This document shows, in pieces, positions 1 to 7,376 of a DNA stretch of 64,000 bases. Every line of letters starts with the position of its first letter. The first letter of the stretch is position 1. The notes beneath the pieces were generated by a model. The model was not told the origin of the DNA. It saw only the letters and a program-made list of their open reading frames with translations, and did not search any database. Position numbers and translations under genes: made by a program. The stretch spans positions 45,605 to 109,604 of the forward strand of contig JAUNVA010000003.1 in NCBI GenBank assembly GCA_030537895.1, given 5' to 3'. This stretch comes from Bowdeniella nasicola (GTDB taxonomy: Bacteria; Actinomycetota; Actinomycetes; Actinomycetales; Actinomycetaceae).

Positions 1-1
1 C

Positions 2-196
2 GCCCTGCGTGCGAGCCCCGTGAAACTCCGCACCATGGGCCGCGACCTGGACGAGGATCCGCTTGCCTTCCTGTGTGCCGGCGCTGCCGGGCGCTATGCG
101 GCCCGCCTCCTGCGTGAAGCCGAGGAGCGCGCCGAGAGCACTCAGGTCGAGGGCCCGCTCCCCTCCTCGAGGGGTGGGAAGTCCGGTGGTTCGTGA
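2..196 (+). CDS. 3' end of an unidentified protein (partial)
   Basis: An open plus-strand frame enters from the left edge and stops at TGA 194-196. It gives about 64 C-terminal residues, including LRTMGRDLDEDPLAFL and an Ala/Arg/Glu-rich helix. Third codon positions are almost all G or C up to about base 140, as in real genes here, and no other gene covers bases 1-141. I do not recognise the family. If real, its last 55 bases overlap the convergent PH-domain gene. The part beyond base 142 is low complexity (Ser/Gly-rich), so the true stop could also be an artefact. Confidence 0.45.
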   Translation, partial: ALRASPVKLRTMGRDLDEDPLAFLCAGAAGRYAARLLREAEERAESTQVEGPLPSSRGGKSGGS

Positions 197-621
197 GCGC
201 GCACAAGTGCCGCGAGGCGGGCCGCCTCACGCTCGGCGCGGCGCCCGTCGGCAGCCTGGATCGCCATTACGGCGAGCGTCGTTCCATCTGAAAGATCAAG
301 TCGCACCCACGGCCAGCCGGGCGCATAGCGCACCGCGATAATCTCCGCCCACTGGACCTGACGGCGCCGAAAGAGATTGCGCACGTCAAGACCCTCCTCA
401 CTGGGGCGGGCGCAGATCAGCGCCTGCCGCACCACGACGATGAGTCCGGCGGCGAGAAAGAGGCCCACCGTAATCCGGTCCCAGGAGCCCCATGACGGGT
501 GGGCGCGCACCCGCCACAGCAGTACCGCATATCCAACGACGACTGCGGCGAGGAGTCCTGCCGCGACGATCGGCGCAAACAGAGGCCGAAAGACGCGATA
601 GGACCCGCGCGCTTTCGTCAC
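142..621 (-). CDS. PH-domain (bPH_6-like) small membrane protein
   Basis: A 159-residue protein with two N-terminal hydrophobic helices (about residues 13-35 and 49-66), followed by a small beta-rich domain. EGLDVRNLF and WVRLDLSDGTTLAV in that domain resemble the bacterial PH domain found beside ribH or hisG in actinobacteria. The GTG start at 619-621 overlaps the hisG stop as GTGA, so the two are probably translationally coupled. The function of the family is unknown. I infer a membrane-anchored protein with a cytoplasmic PH fold. Confidence 0.75.
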   Translation of the reverse strand: MTKARGSYRVFRPLFAPIVAAGLLAAVVVGYAVLLWRVRAHPSWGSWDRITVGLFLAAGLIVVVRQALICARPSEEGLDVRNLFRRRQVQWAEIIAVRYAPGWPWVRLDLSDGTTLAVMAIQAADGRRAEREAARLAALVRAHEPPDFPPLEEGSGPST

Positions 622-1463
622 AGACGGCAGGCCTCAATTGAGGTGACAAGGATTGCGCGGGCCCCCACCTCGTAGAGATCGTCAAGCACCCGGTTCGTTT
701 GCGCGCGCTGCACCATGGCTCGCACGGCAAGCCAGGAGCCGTCGTGCAGTGGAGAGACGGTCGGCGACTCGAGTCCGGGGGTGATGGCGACTGCGGCGTC
801 CACGTCTTCGCGCCGCACGTCATAGTCGATGAGGACGTATTCGCGGGCGAGGAGAACGCCGTTGATCCGCCGGTCCAGAACGTCCAACTGCGGGTTCGGT
901 TCGCGCTCTGCCGGGGTGATGAGGATCGCTTCAGAGGCCAGCAGGGCATCTCCGAAGACCTCGAGGCCCGCAGCGCGCAGTGTCGAACCCGTTTCCACGA
1001 CGTCGGCGACGGCGTCCGCGACCCCGAGGTCCACGGATGTTTCAACGGCGCCATCGAGGTGGACAACCTCGGCGTCGATCTCGTGGCGGGACAGGTAGTC
1101 CGCGAGCAGCACGTCATAGCTCGTCGCGACCCGCTTGCCGGCCAGGTCCGCCAGGCTGTGGCACGTGCCCTTCGGGGCAGCGAAGCGGAAGGTGGACCGT
1201 CCAAAGCCGAGGGCGCGGCTCTCCTGCGCAGCCGCACCAGAATCGAGCAGGAGGTCACGGCCGGTGATCCCGGCGTCGACGGTTCCGGACCCCACGTAGA
1301 TCGCGATATCGCGTGGGCGTAAGTAAAAGAACTCGACGCCGTTTTCGCCGTCGCGACACACGAGTTCCTTCGAATCGCGGCGTTGACGGTAACCCGCCTC
1401 CTTCACGAGGCGGGAGGCCGGTTCGGACAGGGAACCCTTATTGGGCAGAGCGATGCGCAGCAT
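618..1463 (-). CDS. hisG: ATP phosphoribosyltransferase, long form
   Basis: HisG joins ATP and PRPP to make phosphoribosyl-ATP, the first step of histidine synthesis. The 281-residue product begins [15 protein letters not shown] and carries the PRPP-binding stretch DVVETGSTLRAAGLE. It also has a C-terminal ACT-like domain, so it is the self-contained long form that does not need HisZ and is usually feedback-inhibited by histidine. A longer open frame runs upstream to 1556, but the ATG at 1461-1463 overlaps the hisE stop (TAATG) and matches the family N-terminus, so I chose it. The gene follows hisE and precedes the PH-domain gene. Confidence 0.95.
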   Translation of the reverse strand: MLRIALPNKGSLSEPASRLVKEAGYRQRRDSKELVCRDGENGVEFFYLRPRDIAIYVGSGTVDAGITGRDLLLDSGAAAQESRALGFGRSTFRFAAPKGTCHSLADLAGKRVATSYDVLLADYLSRHEIDAEVVHLDGAVETSVDLGVADAVADVVETGSTLRAAGLEVFGDALLASEAILITPAEREPNPQLDVLDRRINGVLLAREYVLIDYDVRREDVDAAVAITPGLESPTVSPLHDGSWLAVRAMVQRAQTNRVLDDLYEVGARAILVTSIEACRL

Positions 1464-1726
1464 TACAGGTACCGGTACACGTCTTTCAGATCGAGATCGA
1501 GAGCGATCATGAGGGTCTGGAGGTGGTAGAGCAGTTGGGAAATCTCTTCGGCACACGCCTCGGTGCCCTCGTGCTCAGCGGCCATCCACACCTCGGCGGC
1601 TTCCTCCACGATCTTCTTCCCGATCGGGTGGACACCACCGCGCACACGTTCGACGGTGTGGGAGCCGGCTTCGCCCGCGGCCACCTTGGCGGTCAGTTCC
1701 TCGAAGAGTGAGTCAAAAGTCTTCAC
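1463..1726 (-). CDS. hisE: Phosphoribosyl-ATP pyrophosphatase
   Basis: HisE hydrolyses phosphoribosyl-ATP to phosphoribosyl-AMP, the second histidine step. The 87-residue product has the MazG-like helical motif [13 protein letters not shown] followed by EEISQLLYH, and ends VYRYL; the same EEIS variant occurs in mycobacterial HisE. The GTG start at 1724-1726 lies only 9 bases after the stop of the solute-binding lipoprotein gene, with no room for a promoter. This suggests co-transcription with the FMN-riboswitch transporter genes. Confidence 0.93.
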   Translation of the reverse strand: MKTFDSLFEELTAKVAAGEAGSHTVERVRGGVHPIGKKIVEEAAEVWMAAEHEGTEACAEEISQLLYHLQTLMIALDLDLKDVYRYL

Positions 1727-1735
1727 GTCTTGATC

Positions 1736-2797
1736 CTAGTCCTGCGTCACGCTGTGCTCATCGAGGGCGTTCACAGCCCGGACGGGGTCCACCTCACTGT
1801 CCAACAGCGCATGCTCTGCCATGAAGTCAGCCATGGGTGCCCAGTCAGCTGGGTCGATCGCCATGGGCTCGCTGCCGTAGAGCTGGGCTGTGGCCGCAAG
1901 AACGTCCTCAGCCTGGGCGATCCGATTCGCACCCGAAACCTTCGGCAGGTAGGGCAGCGCTTCCTGTACGGCATCGTCCGGGTCCTCGATGATGTCTCGC
2001 ATCGCACGAGCGAGCGCGCGGCGCAGCTTCACGAGGGTCTCGCCCTCATGTTCCACGAACGTGTCACGCGCACCCAGGGCGATGGACTTGAGGGGATTGT
2101 CGCGCACGGGGAAGGTCCGCACCTTCAGGCCCGCCGTCTGCAGCGCCACGACGTCGTTGTTGGAAAACCCCATGACCGCATCGACCTTGGCCGACATCAT
2201 GGCCGTCTGGAGGGTGAATCCGATGTTCTCGATGGTGACGTCATCCTGACTGAGGCCAGCCGACTCGAGGAGGGCGAGCAGAGCGAACCAGTTCTCGCCG
2301 AACGGCCCCGGCACGCCGATGGTCGCTCCCTTGAGATCCGCGAGGTCCGTGATGCCGGATTCCTCGCGCGCAATCAGGACCACCGGGTAGTCCTGGTACA
2401 TCAGACCGAAGGCTGTGACGCCCAAACCCTGGGAGCGTGCTTGGAGCATCTCATCTGCACCCGCGTTCACGACGTGCTCATCGCCCGCGATCAGAGCGCC
2501 GAACAGTGACTCGCCGGCCCCGTGGTGACGCAGGTTCACGGACAGCCCTTCGTCGGCGAAGTACCCGCGAGCGTCCGCGAGGTAGAAGGGTGCGAACTGG
2601 ATGTCGGGGATGTAGGTGAGTCCGACGGTCAACTCAACCGGATCGGCGTTTGTGGTCGCGTTCGCGCTGGCGCTCTCGGTGGGCTTCGAGGCCGGAATCT
2701 CGGACGATCCGTCGCTCGGTTCCACGGTTGGAGAGGCGCACGCCACCAGGGTGACGCCGAGTATCAGGGATAGGTATCGCAGTGCACGTTTCACCAC
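1736..2797 (-). CDS. NMT1/THI5-like ABC solute-binding lipoprotein, probably riboflavin (RibY type)
   Basis: A 353-residue exported lipoprotein. It has a basic N-terminus, a hydrophobic segment and the lipobox LVAC (Cys about residue 20), then a Ser/Thr/Glu-rich linker and an NMT1/THI5-like periplasmic-binding fold (LTVGLTYIPDIQFAPFYLA near residues 55-75). Homology alone would suggest a thiamine-precursor binder. The FMN riboswitch upstream and the adjoining permease instead point to riboflavin or a related flavin, as proposed for RibXY systems. The GTG start overlaps the end of the permease gene (TGGTGA), so they are coupled. No ATPase gene lies nearby. Confidence 0.8.
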   Translation of the reverse strand: MVKRALRYLSLILGVTLVACASPTVEPSDGSSEIPASKPTESASANATTNADPVELTVGLTYIPDIQFAPFYLADARGYFADEGLSVNLRHHGAGESLFGALIAGDEHVVNAGADEMLQARSQGLGVTAFGLMYQDYPVVLIAREESGITDLADLKGATIGVPGPFGENWFALLALLESAGLSQDDVTIENIGFTLQTAMMSAKVDAVMGFSNNDVVALQTAGLKVRTFPVRDNPLKSIALGARDTFVEHEGETLVKLRRALARAMRDIIEDPDDAVQEALPYLPKVSGANRIAQAEDVLAATAQLYGSEPMAIDPADWAPMADFMAEHALLDSEVDPVRAVNALDEHSVTQD

Positions 2798-3576
2798 AGG
2801 CCTCGCATTCGATGTTCCAGATAAGAAATCGCGGCATAGAGCGCAGCCGCGGCGCTACATAGGACGATGAGGACAGCGAACAGGCCCTCCGTATCGGCGG
2901 CGTCTCGGTAGACCGTCAACAGGAGACCGAGGCCGCGCCCGCCCATGGTGAACTCGCCGACGACGGCGCCCGTCACCGAGAGGGTGAATCCGCCACGGAT
3001 CCCCGTAAGGATCGAGGGCGCCGCCAGGGGCGCTTGGATTCTGCGTACCAGGTCGAAGCCGGCCGCGCCATCGAGGCGCGCTGCATCAAGCACGTCCCGG
3101 TCGATGTCGCGGATTCCCAGCTGCGTGGTGAGCACGATGGGAAAGAACACCATGAGGGCACACAGGATCACGATGGGGGCACGCCCATACCCGACCCACA
3201 TCACGAGGATTGGGGCGAGGGCGATCGCGGGAATCGCCTGGGAGACTGCCACCCAGGGTGAAAGGGTGGTGCGCACGATGCGGAAGGAGGCAATCGCGTA
3301 CCCGAGCGGGACCCCGGCAACAGCACCGAGCGCGGAGCCGAGCAGCGCCGTGAGGAAGGTCTCCCCGACGTAGGGCAGCAGTTGACCGCTCGTGAGATCG
3401 GTGGCCGTGCGTGTGGCGACGGCGCCCGGGGGCGGCAACAGGTAGGGGTCAAGGACTGCCGAGCCGATACTCCACGCGATGAGAAGTGCGACGGCAAAGA
3501 CAATGGGGGCGAGAATATGGCGGGCACGCATCCGCGAGCGGTCGCGTCGCCGCGGTGGCGGCGTCGTGAAGACCAT
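2791..3576 (-). CDS. ABC transporter permease, probably riboflavin uptake (RibX type)
   Basis: A 261-residue inner-membrane permease of the BPD_transp_1 family with about six hydrophobic segments. The EAA-like cytoplasmic loop reads AARLDGAAGFDLVRRIQAP. The ATG at 3574-3576 follows a good ribosome site (GGGGAAGGG, 4 bases before), which favours it over the internal Met at about residue 16. It is the first gene after the FMN riboswitch and overlaps the lipoprotein gene. The partner ATPase must be encoded elsewhere or shared with another transporter. The flavin substrate is inferred from regulation. Confidence 0.8.
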   Translation of the reverse strand: MVFTTPPPRRRDRSRMRARHILAPIVFAVALLIAWSIGSAVLDPYLLPPPGAVATRTATDLTSGQLLPYVGETFLTALLGSALGAVAGVPLGYAIASFRIVRTTLSPWVAVSQAIPAIALAPILVMWVGYGRAPIVILCALMVFFPIVLTTQLGIRDIDRDVLDAARLDGAAGFDLVRRIQAPLAAPSILTGIRGGFTLSVTGAVVGEFTMGGRGLGLLLTVYRDAADTEGLFAVLIVLCSAAAALYAAISYLEHRMRGLW

Positions 3577-3608
3577 GCGTCCCTTCCCCGCCTTCGGGGC
3601 ACGCGCCG

Positions 3609-3634
3609 CCGCGCACCCGTGCCCGGGTGCGCGG
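3609..3634 (-). repeat. GC-rich hairpin between FMN aptamer and permease start
   Basis: A perfect 10-bp inverted repeat (CCGCGCACCC with GGGTGCGCGG, 6-base loop) sits in the expression platform of the FMN riboswitch. A second short hairpin (CCCCG/CGGGG) lies next to the ribosome site. There is no U-run, so control of translation, or of termination by another route, is more likely than a classical intrinsic terminator. Confidence 0.6.
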
Positions 3635-3638
3635 TGCT

Positions 3639-3756
3639 CGTACTTCTCCCATCCGGACTTTTACCGTCGGTATCGGACTTTCACCGATTCAACCGCGCGG
3701 GGCGCGGGTCGCGGACTGTCACCGCCGGTTCAGACTTTCACTGACCCCGAAGTACG
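3639..3756 (-). promoter_or_regulatory. FMN riboswitch (RFN element)
   Basis: Read on the minus strand, the segment shows the RFN blocks in order: GGGGTCAGTGAAAGTC, ACCGGCGGTGACAGTCCGCG, GGTGAAAGTCC, ACCGACGGTAAAAGTCCGGATGGGAGAAG. The ends close with an 8-bp P1 helix (CGTACTTC with GAAGTACG). FMN binding to this aptamer normally turns off riboflavin synthesis or uptake genes. It begins only 25 bases after the rpe stop, so the promoter must lie inside rpe or further upstream. Confidence 0.95.
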
Positions 3757-3781
3757 TTTGCCGCCAGCTTAGCAGGGCCTC

Positions 3782-4447
3782 CTAATGGGCGCAGGCATCC
3801 GTGGCAAGGCGGCGCAGCTCCGCGACCTCAGCGGCGGCATCCTCCGCGTTGAAGACCGCCGACCCTGCGACGAACACGTCCGCTCCGGCCTCCGCACACG
3901 CCTCGATCGTGGAGCGTGAGACGCCGCCGTCGACCTGGATCGCGAGATCGACGCCGGTGCGGATCGCCGCCCGGCGCGTGCGCTGCACCTTCGGGAGCAT
4001 TGAATCGAGGAAGCTCTGACCGCCAAAACCCGGTTCGACCGTCATGACGAGGATCATGTCGAACTCGTGCAACAGGTCGACGTAGGGCTCGATGCCGGTC
4101 GACGGCTTCAACGCGAGTCCCGCTTTGGCTCCCTGAGCGCGAATCTCACGAGCGAGGCGAATCGGCGCGCCGGCAGCCTCGGCGTGGAATGTGACGGACG
4201 CGCACCCCACCTCCGCGTAGGCGGGCGCCCAGCGATCCGCATCCTCAATCATGAGGTGCGCGTCAACCGGGAGCACCTTCGACTTCACGATCTGTTCCAC
4301 GACGGGCAAACCCCAGGTGAGGTTGGGGACGAAGTGGTTATCCATGACGTCAACGTGGGCGAAGTCGGCGTCGGCGATCTTCTCGAGTTCGCAGCGTAGA
4401 TCCAGGACGTCACAGTTGAGGATTGATGGGGAGATCGTGATAGTCAT
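3782..4447 (-). CDS. rpe: Ribulose-phosphate 3-epimerase
   Basis: Interconverts ribulose 5-phosphate and xylulose 5-phosphate in the pentose phosphate pathway. The 221-residue TIM barrel carries the family signatures [12 protein letters not shown] (metal-binding His/Asp), [17 protein letters not shown] and VDGGV. It lies 9 bases after rsmB in the fmt-rsmB-rpe string. The FMN riboswitch follows its stop almost at once. Confidence 0.96.
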   Translation of the reverse strand: MTITISPSILNCDVLDLRCELEKIADADFAHVDVMDNHFVPNLTWGLPVVEQIVKSKVLPVDAHLMIEDADRWAPAYAEVGCASVTFHAEAAGAPIRLAREIRAQGAKAGLALKPSTGIEPYVDLLHEFDMILVMTVEPGFGGQSFLDSMLPKVQRTRRAAIRTGVDLAIQVDGGVSRSTIEACAEAGADVFVAGSAVFNAEDAAAEVAELRRLATDACAH

Positions 4448-4456
4448 ATCCCCACC

Positions 4457-5812
4457 TTAGCGGCGGAAGGCCACGCCAAACATGGCGTCGGTCCCGTGAA
4501 CGTGGGGCCACAGCTGCACGCTCGTGGTGTCCCCGACCTCTGGGATGACTCGACCGAGGACGTGCTCCGCGATGGCGGGTGTGTCAAGCACGGTGAGGCC
4601 GAGTGTCTTCGCGGCGAATCGGACCTGAGCGAGGGTTTCGCGCTGCAGGGGCGAGCATGTGACGTAGGTGAGGATCCCGCCGGGCCGTAATGCTCCGGCG
4701 GCCGCGGCCAGCAGGTCCCGTTGCAGCGCAGTCAGGTCGTCGAGATCGGAGCGCGAATGGCGCCACCGCGAATCCGGACGTCGGCGCAGGGCTCCCGTCC
4801 CGGTGCATGGTGCATCAACCAGGACCCGGTCGTAGGCGCCTGGTTCGTCCTCAGCGACACGCCGACCATCGGCACAGCGGATCTCGACGCTGTCGAAATC
4901 GCGCAAGGTCCGCGCCACGAGGTCAGCGCGGTGGCGGGATACCTCGTTCGCCACAAGATGAGCGCCCACCTTCTCGGCTCGGGCCGCGAGGACGCCGGCC
5001 TTACCGCCCGGCCCGGCGCACAGGTCGAGCCAGCGTTCGTCCCGGCCCTCAATCGGTGCTCCCGCCGCGATAAGCGCCATGATCTGGGACCCCTCGTCTT
5101 GGACCGCCAGGCGCCCGGATCTTACCTCGCGGATCCGCGCCGGGTTGCCGCGCAACAGACGCATGCCGATCGGCGAGAGTTCGGTCGGTTCGACTTCGAG
5201 GGGCAGCTCGTGCAGCAGGGCGCCGCGGTCACCGCGCCGGATGACGAGATCGATGAGCGGCGGCCGGTTGTTCGCGGCGAGCAAGTCGGGCAGTTCCTCG
5301 ATGCTACGGCCGTGCGCAGCTAGTGCCGCGGTGAGTTCTTTCACCAGCCACGCGGGGTGGGAGTGCCAGTGGCCGAGACCATCGCGGCCGCCAGAGACCT
5401 CGGCGCGCCATTCGGCGAGCGGACGGCGTGCCACTGAGCGCAGGACCCCATTCACGAACCCCGTAGCTCGCTCCCCCACGTATTCGCGGGCCGCGCTGAC
5501 GGCCTGCGAGACAACCGCGTGGGCGGGTGTCTCCAAGGTGAGGATCTCGTGGCATCCGGTCCGTAAGATTGCCCGGACCTCGGGGTCGAAGGAGCCGACC
5601 GAGCGTTCTCCGGTGACAATCCGGATGATCGCGTCGTACCGTCCGGCGAGTCGGGTGGTGCCGTACACGAGTTCCGTGGCGAACGCGGCATCCCTCGGTT
5701 CCAGCTGCGCAGCCCGCAGTTCCTTCGGTAGAGCGAGGTTGGCGTAGGCGCCGTCGAGGTCGATGGCGAGCAGCGTGTTGAGCGCGACCCGGCGCGCATC
5801 CGTGAGTCTCAT
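4457..5812 (-). CDS. rsmB: 16S rRNA m5C967 methyltransferase
   Basis: A 451-residue RsmB/Sun protein. The first 130 residues or so are a NusB-like RNA-binding domain. The rest is a SAM-dependent methyltransferase with LDLCAGPGGKAG for SAM binding, DAPCTGTG, and TCSPLQRE, which holds the catalytic cysteine. It methylates C967 of 16S rRNA. The ATG overlaps the fmt stop by 4 bases (ATGA), as expected for coupled genes. Confidence 0.95.
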   Translation of the reverse strand: MRLTDARRVALNTLLAIDLDGAYANLALPKELRAAQLEPRDAAFATELVYGTTRLAGRYDAIIRIVTGERSVGSFDPEVRAILRTGCHEILTLETPAHAVVSQAVSAAREYVGERATGFVNGVLRSVARRPLAEWRAEVSGGRDGLGHWHSHPAWLVKELTAALAAHGRSIEELPDLLAANNRPPLIDLVIRRGDRGALLHELPLEVEPTELSPIGMRLLRGNPARIREVRSGRLAVQDEGSQIMALIAAGAPIEGRDERWLDLCAGPGGKAGVLAARAEKVGAHLVANEVSRHRADLVARTLRDFDSVEIRCADGRRVAEDEPGAYDRVLVDAPCTGTGALRRRPDSRWRHSRSDLDDLTALQRDLLAAAAGALRPGGILTYVTCSPLQRETLAQVRFAAKTLGLTVLDTPAIAEHVLGRVIPEVGDTTSVQLWPHVHGTDAMFGVAFRR

Positions 5813-6735
5813 CGTTCCTCCTCAAACCGCTGCGTCCCACGCCACCCGCGAACCCACGCGTGCCCCTCGATCACCTTGCGTCCGGCAGGTTGGAGGCGTT
5901 CGAGGACCAGTGCCCCCTCCCCCGTGCCGACCACGGCGGCGTTGTCACGCAGCGCAAACTGGCCCGGCTCGAGGTCGACCGCGGGTGGGGAGGGCCGGGC
6001 GGCGTGGATCTTCACGCGCACCCCGTCGACGACGGTCCAGGTACCCGGGTTGGGGCTGAATGCGCGGATCTTGCGGTCGAGCACGTCGGCAGATTGACTG
6101 AAGTCGAGACGCCCCTCGGCGGAGGTGAGTTGGGGCGCGAGGCTCACACCGTGGTCCTCCTGAGGGACGGGTGTGAGGGCCCCCGCGGCGAGGTCTTCGA
6201 GGGCCTGACGAAGGACGGGGGCTCCCCTGTCGGCGAGTGTGGCCAAGGCCTCCCCAGCGGTGACGCGCGGCGGAAGGTCGACTTCGCGGCGTGCGAGAAG
6301 TGGCCCGGTGTCAAGGCCGCGATCAATCACGAACACGCTCACACCCATGTGCTCCTCGCCGGCTTCGATTGATCGCTGCACCGGCGCCGCGCCACGGTAG
6401 GCCGGCAGCAGAGAGAAGTGCAGGTTAATCCAGCCGTACCGCGCAAGGTTCAACGCGCTCTCGGGAACGAGGGCCCCGTAGGCAATGACGGCGACGGCGT
6501 CGGCTTCCTTGGTGCGCAGCCAGTCGTGGATCTCTGGCGTCTTCAGGGTGGCAGTCTTCACCACCTCAAGGCCGACGTCGGTTGCCGCGACGGCAAGCGG
6601 CGAGGGGTGGCGGGTCTTACCGCGCCTGCCTCGCGCGTCAGGCATCGTGATCACGCCGACGACGTCGTGGTGTGCCACGAGCTCACGCAGGGCGGGGACG
6701 GCGACCTCAGGGGTCCCGGCGACGATTAGGCGCAT
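5809..6735 (-). CDS. fmt: Methionyl-tRNA formyltransferase
   Basis: Formylates initiator Met-tRNA using 10-formyl-THF. The 308-residue product has the N-terminal formyltransferase domain, with SLLPAYRGAAPVQRSI around residue 110 and downstream GVSVFVIDRGLDTGP. A C-terminal OB-like tRNA-binding domain follows. Length and domain order are normal. Its start lies inside the end of the HAD gene and its end overlaps rsmB. Confidence 0.96.
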   Translation of the reverse strand: MRLIVAGTPEVAVPALRELVAHHDVVGVITMPDARGRRGKTRHPSPLAVAATDVGLEVVKTATLKTPEIHDWLRTKEADAVAVIAYGALVPESALNLARYGWINLHFSLLPAYRGAAPVQRSIEAGEEHMGVSVFVIDRGLDTGPLLARREVDLPPRVTAGEALATLADRGAPVLRQALEDLAAGALTPVPQEDHGVSLAPQLTSAEGRLDFSQSADVLDRKIRAFSPNPGTWTVVDGVRVKIHAARPSPPAVDLEPGQFALRDNAAVVGTGEGALVLERLQPAGRKVIEGHAWVRGWRGTQRFEEER

Positions 6736-7355
6736 GTCTCCTCCTGATCAATCGCGGCGAGTGCCCAGGAGCGGGCGCCTCGCGCATCAGTGAACTGGTG
6801 GGTGGCGAGGCCGAGAGCGGCCGCCGCCTCAACGTTTCTCGGCGAGTCATCCACAAAGCCGGTCCGCTCGGCGTCCAGGCCGAATCGGGTGAGCGCGAGG
6901 GTGAAGATCTCGGGGTCCGGCTTAGCGAGGCCCTCCTGGCCAGAGACAAGGATGCCGTCGAACTCATCGAGCACGGGCGCAGCGTGTCGTGCGTGTCCGA
7001 AGGTCTCGGCCGACCAGTTCGTCAGGCCGTACACGCCGATCCCCCGTTCGCCGAGCTCGCGGATGAGTTCCGTGGTGCCCTCGATGAGGCCGGTGAGCGA
7101 ATGCTCGAAGTTCTCGACGTAGTAGGCAAGGGCCTCAGCCGCCTCCGCGCGCCCGGCAGTGCGAAGCTCATCAATTGAGTGCGCGAAGGGGAGGCCCGCG
7201 TCGTGAATCGGATTACGGCGCGCGAAGTCCGCCTCACTCAGGAGGCGTTCGGCCTCGATACGCCCGTAGCGGGGCTCAAGCGCCGCGACCGGGTCCCAGG
7301 AGACCACCACCTGGCCGATGTCGAACATGATGGCGGTGAGGGTGGGTTTGGTCAC
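6726..7355 (-). CDS. HAD-superfamily phosphatase, subfamily IA (YihX-like)
   Basis: A 209-residue haloacid-dehalogenase protein. Motif I is FDIGQVVV (nucleophile Asp, with Gly in place of the second Asp, as in YihX-like members), and motif IV is FVDDSPRNVEAA. It probably removes phosphate from a sugar phosphate or nucleotide, but the substrate cannot be read. GTG start at 7353-7355. It overlaps fmt by 10 bases, so it belongs to the priA-to-rpe string. Confidence 0.85.
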   Translation of the reverse strand: MTKPTLTAIMFDIGQVVVSWDPVAALEPRYGRIEAERLLSEADFARRNPIHDAGLPFAHSIDELRTAGRAEAAEALAYYVENFEHSLTGLIEGTTELIRELGERGIGVYGLTNWSAETFGHARHAAPVLDEFDGILVSGQEGLAKPDPEIFTLALTRFGLDAERTGFVDDSPRNVEAAAALGLATHQFTDARGARSWALAAIDQEETCA

Positions 7356-7376
7356 GGGTGTCCTTGGGTTACGGGG

